Part shown: positions 14,133 through 19,975 of the stretch, one piece after another
Layout: the number at the start of each line of letters is the position of its first letter
Position numbering within the stretch: position 1 is the stretch's first letter
Origin: a virus
Length of the DNA stretch: 38,174 nt
Reading direction: 5' to 3' (one strand)
IMG/VR virus record: IMGVR_UViG_3300010430_000217
Coordinates: 1 to 38,174 of that record
Program-made: the position numbers and the translations under genes
Notes under the pieces: model-generated
What the model saw: only the letters and a program-made list of their open reading frames with translations
Database searches by the model: none
What the model was told of the DNA's origin: nothing

Positions 14133-14269
14133 TATAATATACCGCCATAATTTAATACATTAAATATTATAAAACATCCTAAAATTAAAACCATTGCTAA
14201 ATATATCATCAAACAAGCTAAATCATTTTCTGTAATAACTTCAATGTCATCATTGTAATTAATTTTCAT
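14132..14269 (-). CDS. Small membrane protein (45 aa)
   Basis: 45 residues: a short acidic N-terminus (MKINYNDDIEVITENDLA) and one long hydrophobic segment (LMIYLAMVLILGCFIIF, about residues 20-37). AAAAGGAGAAATAAA precedes the ATG at 14269. Its stop overlaps the next ATG. Probably inner membrane. Function unknown. Confidence 0.55.
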   Translation of the reverse strand: MKINYNDDIEVITENDLACLMIYLAMVLILGCFIIFNVLNYGGIL

Positions 14270-14282
14270 TTTATTTCTCCTT

Positions 14283-14447
14283 TTAAATAAAAATTCTATT
14301 ATCAATTATTTCTTTTTGCTCTACTTTTTCTGTTGGATGTTTTTTTAAAAAAAACTTTATTTTTTCTTTTACTTCTTGCATATCCCAACCTGTTCCTACA
14401 TAAATATGATTTGTAGTTGTTAAAGTAAAATTAACTATACTTTCCAT
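14283..14447 (-). CDS. Small hypothetical protein (54 aa)
   Basis: 54 residues, MESIVNFTLTTTNHIYV, then a helical basic part (VKEKIKFFLKKHP). AAGGAGTTTAAA lies directly before the ATG at 14447 and belongs to the conserved leader element (14454-14508) shared with the upstream gene. It has no sequence similarity I can see to that upstream protein, so the shared leader is not simply a gene duplication. Confidence 0.6.
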   Translation of the reverse strand: MESIVNFTLTTTNHIYVGTGWDMQEVKEKIKFFLKKHPTEKVEQKEIIDNRIFI

Positions 14448-14453
14448 TTTAAA

Positions 14454-14508
14454 CTCCTTAATAAAAATTTAATAGACTACCCTACCGAAGTAGGATAGTG
14501 TATAAATC
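14454..14508 (-). promoter_or_regulatory. Repeated structured leader, copy A
   Basis: On the minus-strand RNA: GATTTATACA, hairpin CTA-T-CCTAC-TTCG-GTAGG-G-TAG (14498-14477, UUCG tetraloop), then a 23-base flank starting TCTATTAAATTTTT and ending AAGGAG. Both flanks are identical to copy B at 14778-14833, while the hairpin stem is different but equally paired. ATTTA and TAAAT in the flanks can extend the stem. Precedes the 54-aa gene. Confidence 0.7.
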
Positions 14509-14515
14509 TTTATTA

Positions 14516-14770
14516 TTATTCTACAATTATATAATCAATTCTTTCGCTTTGTATTTTTGTTATTTTATTCTCAAAAGAAAAAGCCGTATAATAAACTTTT
14601 GAATTTTTAAATTTCAAATCAACTGAATTAGTATAAACATTTCCAATCCATTCAATGGTTTTTGTTATTCTTTTAGCATTTTCATAATTTCCGTGATTAA
14701 CTCCAATGGCATTTATTGATTTACGATAAACAACTATTTTTTTTCCAACTTCTAATTCTTCTAATTTCAT
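14516..14770 (-). CDS. Hypothetical early protein (84 aa)
   Basis: 84 residues, MKLEELEVGKKIVVYRKS, predicted all-beta with alternating hydrophobics (TIEWIGNVYTNSVDLKF, KVYYTAFSFENKI), possibly an SH3- or OB-like small barrel. First gene of the leftward early operon, behind promoter, operator-like sites and copy B of the repeated leader. Function unknown. An RNA-binding autoregulator acting on both leaders would fit but is untested. Confidence 0.7.
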   Translation of the reverse strand: MKLEELEVGKKIVVYRKSINAIGVNHGNYENAKRITKTIEWIGNVYTNSVDLKFKNSKVYYTAFSFENKITKIQSERIDYIIVE

Positions 14771-14777
14771 TTTTTTA

Positions 14778-14833
14778 CTCCTTAATAAAAATTTAATAGA
14801 TAGCCATATTAAAAATATGACTATGTATAAATC
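14778..14833 (-). promoter_or_regulatory. Repeated structured leader, copy B
   Basis: GATTTATACA, hairpin TAG-T-CATATT-TTT-AATATG-G-CTA (14823-14801), then the same 23-base flank ending AAGGAG before the ATG at 14770. Compared with copy A, every stem pair except the conserved U-G wobble has been exchanged in a compensatory way or re-spaced, which is evidence for a selected RNA structure. An 11-codon ORF (14856-14821, SD-like AGGAT before it) ends inside this hairpin and could be a leader peptide. Confidence 0.7.
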
Positions 14834-14892
14834 GTTATTGATTTAGTAACTTGCATTCTATGTATCCTGCAAATGTTATATTACTTTTTGGT

Positions 14893-14932
14893 ATCAACAA
14901 AAGTTGATGTTGTTTTGTTTTTTTAAGTTGAT
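14893..14932. promoter_or_regulatory. Operator-like repeats ATCAAC/GTTGAT
   Basis: A perfect inverted repeat ATCAAC-AAAA-GTTGAT (14893-14908) and a third half site AGTTGAT (14926-14932) lie at and just downstream of the start of the leftward early promoter, where a bound repressor would block transcription. Alternatively the inverted repeat acts as an RNA hairpin in the leader. The Cro-like protein (12038-12253) is a candidate binder. Confidence 0.5.
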
Positions 14933-14935
14933 AAA

Positions 14936-14964
14936 AATATATAATAAAAAGTCCATATTGTAAA
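14936..14964 (-). promoter_or_regulatory. Leftward early promoter
   Basis: TTTACA (14964-14959), 17-base spacer, TATATT (14941-14936). Predicted start near 14929, giving a leader of about 160 bases to the ATG at 14770 that holds the ATCAAC repeats and leader copy B. First promoter of the long leftward operon. Confidence 0.6.
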
Positions 14965-15075
14965 GATTTATTTTTGATATTATATTAACTCTTTATTTTT
15001 CAAACAATTATATTTAATATTATTTGTTATATTATATAAAATATTATACAATATTAAAATAAATAAAAAAAGTTA
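14942..15075. other. Divergent AT-rich intergenic region
   Basis: Part of the ~340-base gap between the divergent genes at 14770 and 15111. Beyond the two promoters it holds an almost pure A/T tract (about 15005-15070, with repeated TATTATA/ATATTA motifs). Such a stretch could serve as a DNA-unwinding element or simply as promoter UP-like DNA. No gene or tRNA is visible in it. Confidence 0.4.
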
Positions 15076-15104
15076 TTGCATTTTTTTTATTATTATACTA
15101 TTAT
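15076..15104 (+). promoter_or_regulatory. Rightward promoter (leaderless) for zinc-ribbon gene
   Basis: TTGCAT (15076-15081), 17-base spacer, TATTAT (15099-15104). The ATG at 15111 begins 6 bases after the -10 box, the same geometry as terS, so the message is probably leaderless. No SD is present. The -35 hexamer is the same as in the HNH promoter. Confidence 0.6.
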
Positions 15105-15110
15105 ATATAT

Positions 15111-15611
15111 ATGATTAATTACAAAAACATTTATGTTGCAGAAGAAACTCAAAAATATAAATTCCTTTTAGCTGATTGTGTTAAAGATACAATAAGAACT
15201 TTAGATAAATATATATATGTGCTTGAAAATCATTCTCCATATTTTAATTTCTTTCAATATGAAACTTATGAAAATGAAATAGAATTTGTAGAAACAGGTG
15301 GATTATATAATCTATTAAAATATCTTGATGTTAGCAGAAATGAATTTGTAGAACTTGCAAAATACAAAATAAAATTAATAAAGAAATTGAGAAAAGGAAA
15401 CAAAGTTATTAAAAAATTTAAAAAGTTATCTATTAAAAATAAAGTTTCTAAAATAATTGGTAAATATAACACTAAATCTAAAATTATTGATGGAAAAAAG
15501 AAATGTTCTAAATGTTCAGAAATTAAAGAACTTAAATTTTTTTATGTTGACAAAAGATTGAAAGATGGATACAGGTCAAGCTGTATTGAATGCAAAAAAG
15601 TATTAAATTAA
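15111..15611 (+). CDS. Zinc-ribbon protein (166 aa)
   Basis: 166 residues. The N-terminal 110 residues are helical with a basic end (KKLRKGNKVIKKFKKL). The C-terminal 35 residues hold CSKC and, about 25 residues later, CIECKK, with FFYVDKRLKDGYRS between. This four-Cys ribbon is common in phage proteins and HNH-associated zinc fingers, but no HNH residues are present. It is the first plus-strand gene, next to the early promoter, so a DNA-binding regulator is plausible. Translation probably starts without a leader. The next ATG with an SD is not seen nearby. Confidence 0.7.
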   Translation: MINYKNIYVAEETQKYKFLLADCVKDTIRTLDKYIYVLENHSPYFNFFQYETYENEIEFVETGGLYNLLKYLDVSRNEFVELAKYKIKLIKKLRKGNKVIKKFKKLSIKNKVSKIIGKYNTKSKIIDGKKKCSKCSEIKELKFFYVDKRLKDGYRSSCIECKKVLN

Positions 15612-15669
15612 CTACTTAATTAATAGTAAACAACTTAATCAAATAATAAAAATAAATGGTTAAATCACA

Positions 15670-15698
15670 TTGTTTTCAATGTTTATTTATGATATAAT
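15670..15698 (+). promoter_or_regulatory. Rightward promoter with palindrome over -10
   Basis: TTGTTT (15670-15675), 17-base spacer, TATAAT (15693-15698). The perfect 17-bp palindrome GATATAAT-T-ATTATATC (15691-15707) covers the -10 box and could be an operator, though AT-rich palindromes also arise by chance. It precedes the 79-aa gene. Confidence 0.6.
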
Positions 15699-15734
15699 TA
15701 TTATATCAAATCTAATTTTCAAGGATATAAAAAT

Positions 15735-15974
15735 ATGAAATGTTCTAATCTTTTTTGTGTTAATTATACAAAAAAAATCAATAATAAATATAATTGTAAA
15801 TTAAATACTATGATTGAAGTAAGAACCTGTAAACAAAGAAAAAATTACAATTGGTTTTACAGAAATTTATTCTTGCTAATTAATGAAAGATTAATTATAG
15901 ACCAAGACCATTTACTAAAAATTAAATTAAAATTAAAACAAGTTAGAGAATATTGGAAAAGGAAATTATTATGA
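15735..15974 (+). CDS. Small Cys-rich protein (79 aa)
   Basis: 79 residues. C3-x4-C8 and later C21 and C32 could bind a metal. The remainder is basic and helical (INERLIIDQDHLLKIKLKLK). AAGGATATAAAAAT precedes the ATG. Similar short proteins with CxNxxC starts occur across phages, with unknown roles. Its TGA overlaps the next ATG by ATGA, so the two are translated together. Confidence 0.7.
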   Translation: MKCSNLFCVNYTKKINNKYNCKLNTMIEVRTCKQRKNYNWFYRNLFLLINERLIIDQDHLLKIKLKLKQVREYWKRKLL

Positions 15975-16126
15975 AAATAACAATAGAACATTATGAAGAA
16001 AAATATATTATTGAAACTGAATATGACGATGTATCTGTAGAAGATATGATTAATTATTTTAATAAAATTGGATTTTTTGCAGGTTTTCAGATTAAAGTTG
16101 AAGAAAAATTTGAAACCGAACAGTAA
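15971..16126 (+). CDS. Small hypothetical protein (51 aa)
   Basis: 51 residues, MKITIEHYEEKYIIETEYDD, then VSVEDMINYFNKIGFFAGFQIKV and an acidic end: a beta-beta-alpha-beta pattern. The SD AAAGGAAATT lies within the end of the upstream gene. It ends the only plus-strand operon. No family recognised. Confidence 0.65.
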   Translation: MKITIEHYEEKYIIETEYDDVSVEDMINYFNKIGFFAGFQIKVEEKFETEQ

Positions 16127-16189
16127 CCTTACCCCATAATTTTACTAACATAAGGTATCATTTAGGGTAACTTTTTGTAACTAAAAACA

Positions 16190-16267
16190 TATACTTTTTG
16201 TTAAAAATGTATACACATTGTAATTACTTATATACTTTTGACTAAAAAGGTATACAAAAATGTATAC
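16190..16267. repeat. TATAC iteron-like cluster
   Basis: Five TATAC half sites in 78 bases: 16190-16194, GTATAC 16209-16214, 16231-16235, GTATAC 16250-16255 and GTATAC 16262-16267. They are flanked by T or A runs so that they form nested near-palindromes (TATACTTTTTG...AAAAATGTATA; TATACTTTTGACTA...GGTATA). Spacing is irregular. Possible protein-binding array (origin, partition or operator) or a set of RNA hairpins at a convergent end. Confidence 0.55.
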
Positions 16268-16280
16268 TTTTCAGAGGAAA

Positions 16281-16300
16281 TATAGACAAAAGTGTCTATA
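16281..16300. promoter_or_regulatory. Perfect palindrome TATAGACA-AAAG-TGTCTATA
   Basis: Eight-base arms around a 4-base centre in the convergent gap between the plus-strand genes and the metallophosphoesterase gene. It fits either a dimeric-protein operator or a short RNA hairpin. It lies 14 bases from the TATAC cluster. Confidence 0.5.
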
Positions 16301-16345
16301 AATACTTCTAAAATACAATTTATTACCACTATAACAGTAAATTGG

Positions 16346-16389
16346 TTAGAAATAGCACCTAAATTTAATAAAAGGTGCTACCTTTAACC
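16346..16389. terminator. Convergent-end hairpin (probable two-way transcription end)
   Basis: TTGGTTA (from 16343) pairs with TAACCAA (to 16390). Inside, TAGCACCT pairs with AGGTGCTA (8 bp) around a 12-base AT loop. On the minus strand the same bases can also fold as AAAGGTAGCACCTTT. It lies between convergent operons right after the metallophosphoesterase stop (16397). It lacks a run of five or more U, so it may be an RNA end-protecting hairpin or Rho-assisted terminator. Confidence 0.45.
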
Positions 16390-16396
16390 AAAATCA

Positions 16397-17707
16397 TCAC
16401 AAAATTAAATTGTTTTCAATATGACAATCTAAACCTTTTTCATAATCCCATATAAAACTATCTATTCCTTTTGCTGAACCTACAAAACCCATAGCCTTGT
16501 GCCAACTATCTAACGGAGCCATACTCTTTAAATATCTTATATTTGTTCCCTTAGTATCTTCAACAGATACAAATTTAACTTCTTTTTTATGATGTAAATG
16601 TCCTAATTGAAATTCTCTATAATTAGAATTTGCCCATAATAAAGGTTGTTCTGTTGCCATTATTAAAGGTAAATCATTTACTTTTATTTTATTTCCGTGT
16701 GCTAATCCTAAAAGAACTTTGCCGAAAGAATAATATTTTCTAATAGAATGACTATTATCAACATTAACATTGTTACACTTTTTGAAATACCAATCAATAG
16801 CACATCCTAAATAATAACTTCTTTCAAAATCGTGATTACCTTGTATTATTACTACATCAACAGGTGCTTTTTGTCTTAACATATTTATTGCTTGAATATT
16901 TAATTGTATTCCTAAATCGAATAGTTTTCTCCATAATACAGAATCGTTTTGAGGTGTTCCATAAGATGTTGTCTGATGTCTTGTGTCTGTATTAAAAAAA
17001 TCACTCCCAACTATAAATAAAATTTTATCATAATTGAATATTGCATTTTGTTCAACAATATCATTTATTGTATCTAAAAATATTCTTGATGTTATTTTTT
17101 CGTTATAACCTTCCCCAACTTCATCAATATCTGATAATTGTCCTAAATGAACATCAACAGGAGATATTTCTAAAAGTTTCTTTGATTTTTTTTTATTTCT
17201 TTTTATTTTTTTGAATGTTGGTAATTTTTTTTTATTTATTTTTTTAAATAAATTATCAATATCATTAATATCAAAACCAATTTTCTTTTTTTTAAAAGTG
17301 CTTCTAACTTGATAACTTGTATATTTAATTCCTTTAGGATTTGTTTTGTCATTAGCAATACAATTAAATGCAGTACATTCCCATTTATTAGAATCAATAT
17401 TGTGATATTTATACAAATCTTCAATAGTTAAAGGTGTATCAGAAGTTATTGTGCCTGATTTTAAATTATTATTAGAACTAACATTATTTTTAAATTTATT
17501 TTCAGCATTAACCTTATTATAATTATAAGAATTAAGCACAAAGCCTTTTAATCTCCATTTAATGAACAATTCTGACAAATACCTATTATTAGTTACATTA
17601 GGAAAAAGGTCTTTATTTTGGCTTAAAAATAGCTTTGTTGTTGTTGGTTTTTCATTCCATTTAGATACTATTTTAGCAATAGTATTTTTATCATATTTTA
17701 TACCCAT
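16397..17707 (-). CDS. Calcineurin-like metallophosphoesterase
   Basis: 436 residues. The phosphoesterase domain fills the second half: DVHLG (D-x-H), VGSDFFN (G-D-x2-N type), QGNHDFE (GNHD), LAHGNKI and LGHLHHKK (GH-x-H), the complete two-metal set. The first 170 residues are a basic, Asn/Lys-rich region with an HTH-like start (KWNEKPTTTKLFLSQN). Substrates of such phage enzymes include nucleic acids, nucleotides or phosphoproteins. It is the last gene of the late operon, after the fibre-tip gene, so a role in late DNA processing or in the host is possible. SD AAGGAT, 7 bases before the ATG. Confidence 0.88.
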   Translation of the reverse strand: MGIKYDKNTIAKIVSKWNEKPTTTKLFLSQNKDLFPNVTNNRYLSELFIKWRLKGFVLNSYNYNKVNAENKFKNNVSSNNNLKSGTITSDTPLTIEDLYKYHNIDSNKWECTAFNCIANDKTNPKGIKYTSYQVRSTFKKKKIGFDINDIDNLFKKINKKKLPTFKKIKRNKKKSKKLLEISPVDVHLGQLSDIDEVGEGYNEKITSRIFLDTINDIVEQNAIFNYDKILFIVGSDFFNTDTRHQTTSYGTPQNDSVLWRKLFDLGIQLNIQAINMLRQKAPVDVVIIQGNHDFERSYYLGCAIDWYFKKCNNVNVDNSHSIRKYYSFGKVLLGLAHGNKIKVNDLPLIMATEQPLLWANSNYREFQLGHLHHKKEVKFVSVEDTKGTNIRYLKSMAPLDSWHKAMGFVGSAKGIDSFIWDYEKGLDCHIENNLIL

Positions 17708-17744
17708 ATATTATATCCTTATATATTAAATTTTAATTTTTTAG

Positions 17745-18161
17745 TTAAACACCTATTGCCATCCAATTTAAACCGATATCCACTGTTCCAAATGTAACAG
17801 AACCTCCTAAACTCCATTGAAAATCGCCATTTGTTTGATTTCTTAATACAAGTTGAGTATTATCAAAACCTGCGTTAAAACTCGTACCATTAAGAGTTAG
17901 ATATAATGATGCTGTTATTGTGTATGTTGTTGTAAAAGACTTTGGGAAAGATACTGTGTACCATATATTGTTCCCTGCTGTTCTTGGTGCTAAAGGTTCT
18001 TTTCCATATTGTATTATTAATCCTCCTTGAAAATCTATTGAGCCATCATTTGTTCCAACTATTGTTCCTACACTTGCATCGTTTTCTGCAAGTTGATTTA
18101 AATCACTTGCTTTAATTAAACCCTTATAACTTGCAAAACTTGTCATATCTACATAAGCCAT
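17745..18161 (-). CDS. Tail-fibre tip-like protein (gp53-like C-terminal fold)
   Basis: 138 residues. NDGSIDFQGGLIIQYGKEPL, then IWYTVSFPKSFTTTYTITASLYL and a final GLNWMAIGV match the C-terminal receptor-binding domain of many tail fibres (G-x-I-x-Q-W/Y-G ... F-P-x-x-F ... W-x-A-I-G). Here it is a separate gene. It probably binds the host surface, either as a trimeric tip or as a subunit attached to the large fibre protein. It follows the 505-aa tail protein. Confidence 0.75.
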   Translation of the reverse strand: MAYVDMTSFASYKGLIKASDLNQLAENDASVGTIVGTNDGSIDFQGGLIIQYGKEPLAPRTAGNNIWYTVSFPKSFTTTYTITASLYLTLNGTSFNAGFDNTQLVLRNQTNGDFQWSLGGSVTFGTVDIGLNWMAIGV

Positions 18162-18177
18162 ATCTTTTTACCTCTTA

Positions 18178-19695
18178 TTAATAATAATATACATATCCTA
18201 AATTCTCTGCTTCTGTATCTCCTGAAAACCAACCAAATGATTGAGCATTATAATTATCATCATCATAATCTGTTGGAGAAACATATTCTACCCCACCATC
18301 ATTTCCGTTTCCATTTCCATCTGCGTTTGTATTCCAATAAAATCCCCAATTAAAATCTCCTAAATCATATACTTCTGCATTATAACATTTAATCGAACCT
18401 TTTTTAGCTTCATAATTTTTTGTTAATCCGATTATTTCATATCTTGCATTTTCTAATCCTGTTGATTTATCGGTAATTTTAATGAAATCTGTTAATTCAT
18501 AAGTCATATTTTCTAAAGTTGTATTTGCTGTAACAAAAGACATTCCCCTTCCAAATCTTGCTACTATTCTATCAGCTAAATCTTCTGCATTAACACTATT
18601 ATCTAATAATTTGCTTTCTATTGTAAGTGATTTAACACCATATAAATCAACACTTGTACTATCAACTAATACATAATAGTCATCATATTTTTCTGTTGTA
18701 CTATTCCAATTATATTTAATTATAACTTGATTATAAATATACTTTTCATCTACTTCATAAGATACATCTGTTAAATTTTTTGCTGTAATACTATCATCTA
18801 ATTCAGGAATATCTGTTGCCAACCATTTAGGAGCAAATGTTCTCCATTGAAATTTTCCTGTATTTGTAGAAAAAAATGTCGAACCAAAAGAAACTTTAAT
18901 AACTTCTGCAATAGCTTCTGCAATAGTTTCATTATCATAAAATCCAACAGTATTATTAAAAATTATATTATCTGTATTTGTTTTACTTTCTAAATATCTT
19001 GTATAATTAATGTCGTTATTAGATGTTGATTGTGTATAGTCTAATTTACCCGATGTTTCATACCAACTTAATTTAGTATTAGTATCATAATCATATCCTG
19101 TTAATAATGCCCATATCCACCAAGAAACATCTTTACCTGTTGCTTCAACTAAATATGTATCAGAAGTTGTATCAGATGCATCTTCTTTTGTTTTCATTTC
19201 ATTATCAAGAAACTCTTTATATTTATCAACTAATTGTAATGTTGCTTTTTCTTGTTTTAATGTTAGTTTTTTTATGAATCCTGAAAATTGTCTTATAAAT
19301 TCATTTGGTAAATCTTTTAATCCAATATCTACTGTAACAGGTCTTGTCATATATTTTCTATTATAAAACAAACTTGTATTTTTTAATTCAGAAAAATATC
19401 CTGTTGAATTATCAAGCATCAAACTAATATTATTTGATTTACCTTGTTTTTGTTCTGTTTCAATATTAATGCTTTCAGTTATTGTAGGAAGATTTTTAAT
19501 ATAATCAGATATATTAAAATTCGTTGGAGTTTCAACTAATGTAGGAGAACCAAAAGCACCTGTTCCAAAAGCACCTGTTCCAAAACCTTTGGCTTCCGTT
19601 GTTGCAACAATTAAATTAACATTAATTTCTTTATCAAATAAAGGAGTATTTTGATTTTTAAGTTTATTTTCAAATTCACTTGAAACTGTTATCAT
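18178..19695 (-). CDS. Tail hub / baseplate-like protein (505 aa)
   Basis: 505 residues. Central IKNLPTITESINIETEQKQG and FSGFIKKLTLKQEKATLQLVD resemble the beta-barrel parts of siphoviral tail-tip hub proteins. A later LADRIVARFGRGMSFV and FIKITDKSTGLENARYEI support a hub of the gp27-like type. A short tandem repeat, GTGAFGTGAFG (about residues 40-50), comes from a DNA duplication near 19548-19590. Position after tape measure and fibre supports tail-tip assembly. The exact family is uncertain. Confidence 0.6.
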   Translation of the reverse strand: MITVSSEFENKLKNQNTPLFDKEINVNLIVATTEAKGFGTGAFGTGAFGSPTLVETPTNFNISDYIKNLPTITESINIETEQKQGKSNNISLMLDNSTGYFSELKNTSLFYNRKYMTRPVTVDIGLKDLPNEFIRQFSGFIKKLTLKQEKATLQLVDKYKEFLDNEMKTKEDASDTTSDTYLVEATGKDVSWWIWALLTGYDYDTNTKLSWYETSGKLDYTQSTSNNDINYTRYLESKTNTDNIIFNNTVGFYDNETIAEAIAEVIKVSFGSTFFSTNTGKFQWRTFAPKWLATDIPELDDSITAKNLTDVSYEVDEKYIYNQVIIKYNWNSTTEKYDDYYVLVDSTSVDLYGVKSLTIESKLLDNSVNAEDLADRIVARFGRGMSFVTANTTLENMTYELTDFIKITDKSTGLENARYEIIGLTKNYEAKKGSIKCYNAEVYDLGDFNWGFYWNTNADGNGNGNDGGVEYVSPTDYDDDNYNAQSFGWFSGDTEAENLGYVYYY

Positions 19696-19974
19696 TTATT
19701 TGTTGTCCTTTATAGATTGTAATAAATTTGCTTCATTTTGAATATTAATTAATACCTCTGATGTCAATTCATAATTTTCTAAAATATAAATAATATTATT
19801 GTCTACTTCAATATCTTTTAATTTTAAGCTGTATTTTTCTCTTAAACTTTTTGATAATTCATAAGCCTGTATGTTGTAATTCATTTGATTAAATTTATAT
19901 ATATATTCAACTTCTATTGCTATTGCAATATTTGATATTAATAAAAATAACATTAAAAATAATATTTTTTTCAT
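19696..19974 (-). CDS. Exported small protein (92 aa)
   Basis: 92 residues with a clear Sec signal peptide (MKKILFLMLFLLISNIAIA, cleavage after about residue 19) and a charged helical mature part (YELSKSLREKYSLKLKDI, EVLINIQNEANLLQSI). It lies between the 830-aa fibre and the hub gene, 1 base from each neighbour. Export to the periplasm or cell surface is expected. Role unknown. Confidence 0.7.
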   Translation of the reverse strand: MKKILFLMLFLLISNIAIAIEVEYIYKFNQMNYNIQAYELSKSLREKYSLKLKDIEVDNNIIYILENYELTSEVLINIQNEANLLQSIKDNK

Positions 19975-19975
19975 A

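Noticed and set aside
14851-14880. Plus-strand promoter TTGCAT-17-TGTTAT
   Set aside because: Weak -10 box, more than 200 bases from the nearest plus-strand gene and overlapping the leftward leader.
14830-15110. CRISPR array or tRNA genes
   Set aside because: Repeats here are short operator-like half sites, not spaced units. No cloverleaf or tRNA-like arms were seen in this or any other gap.
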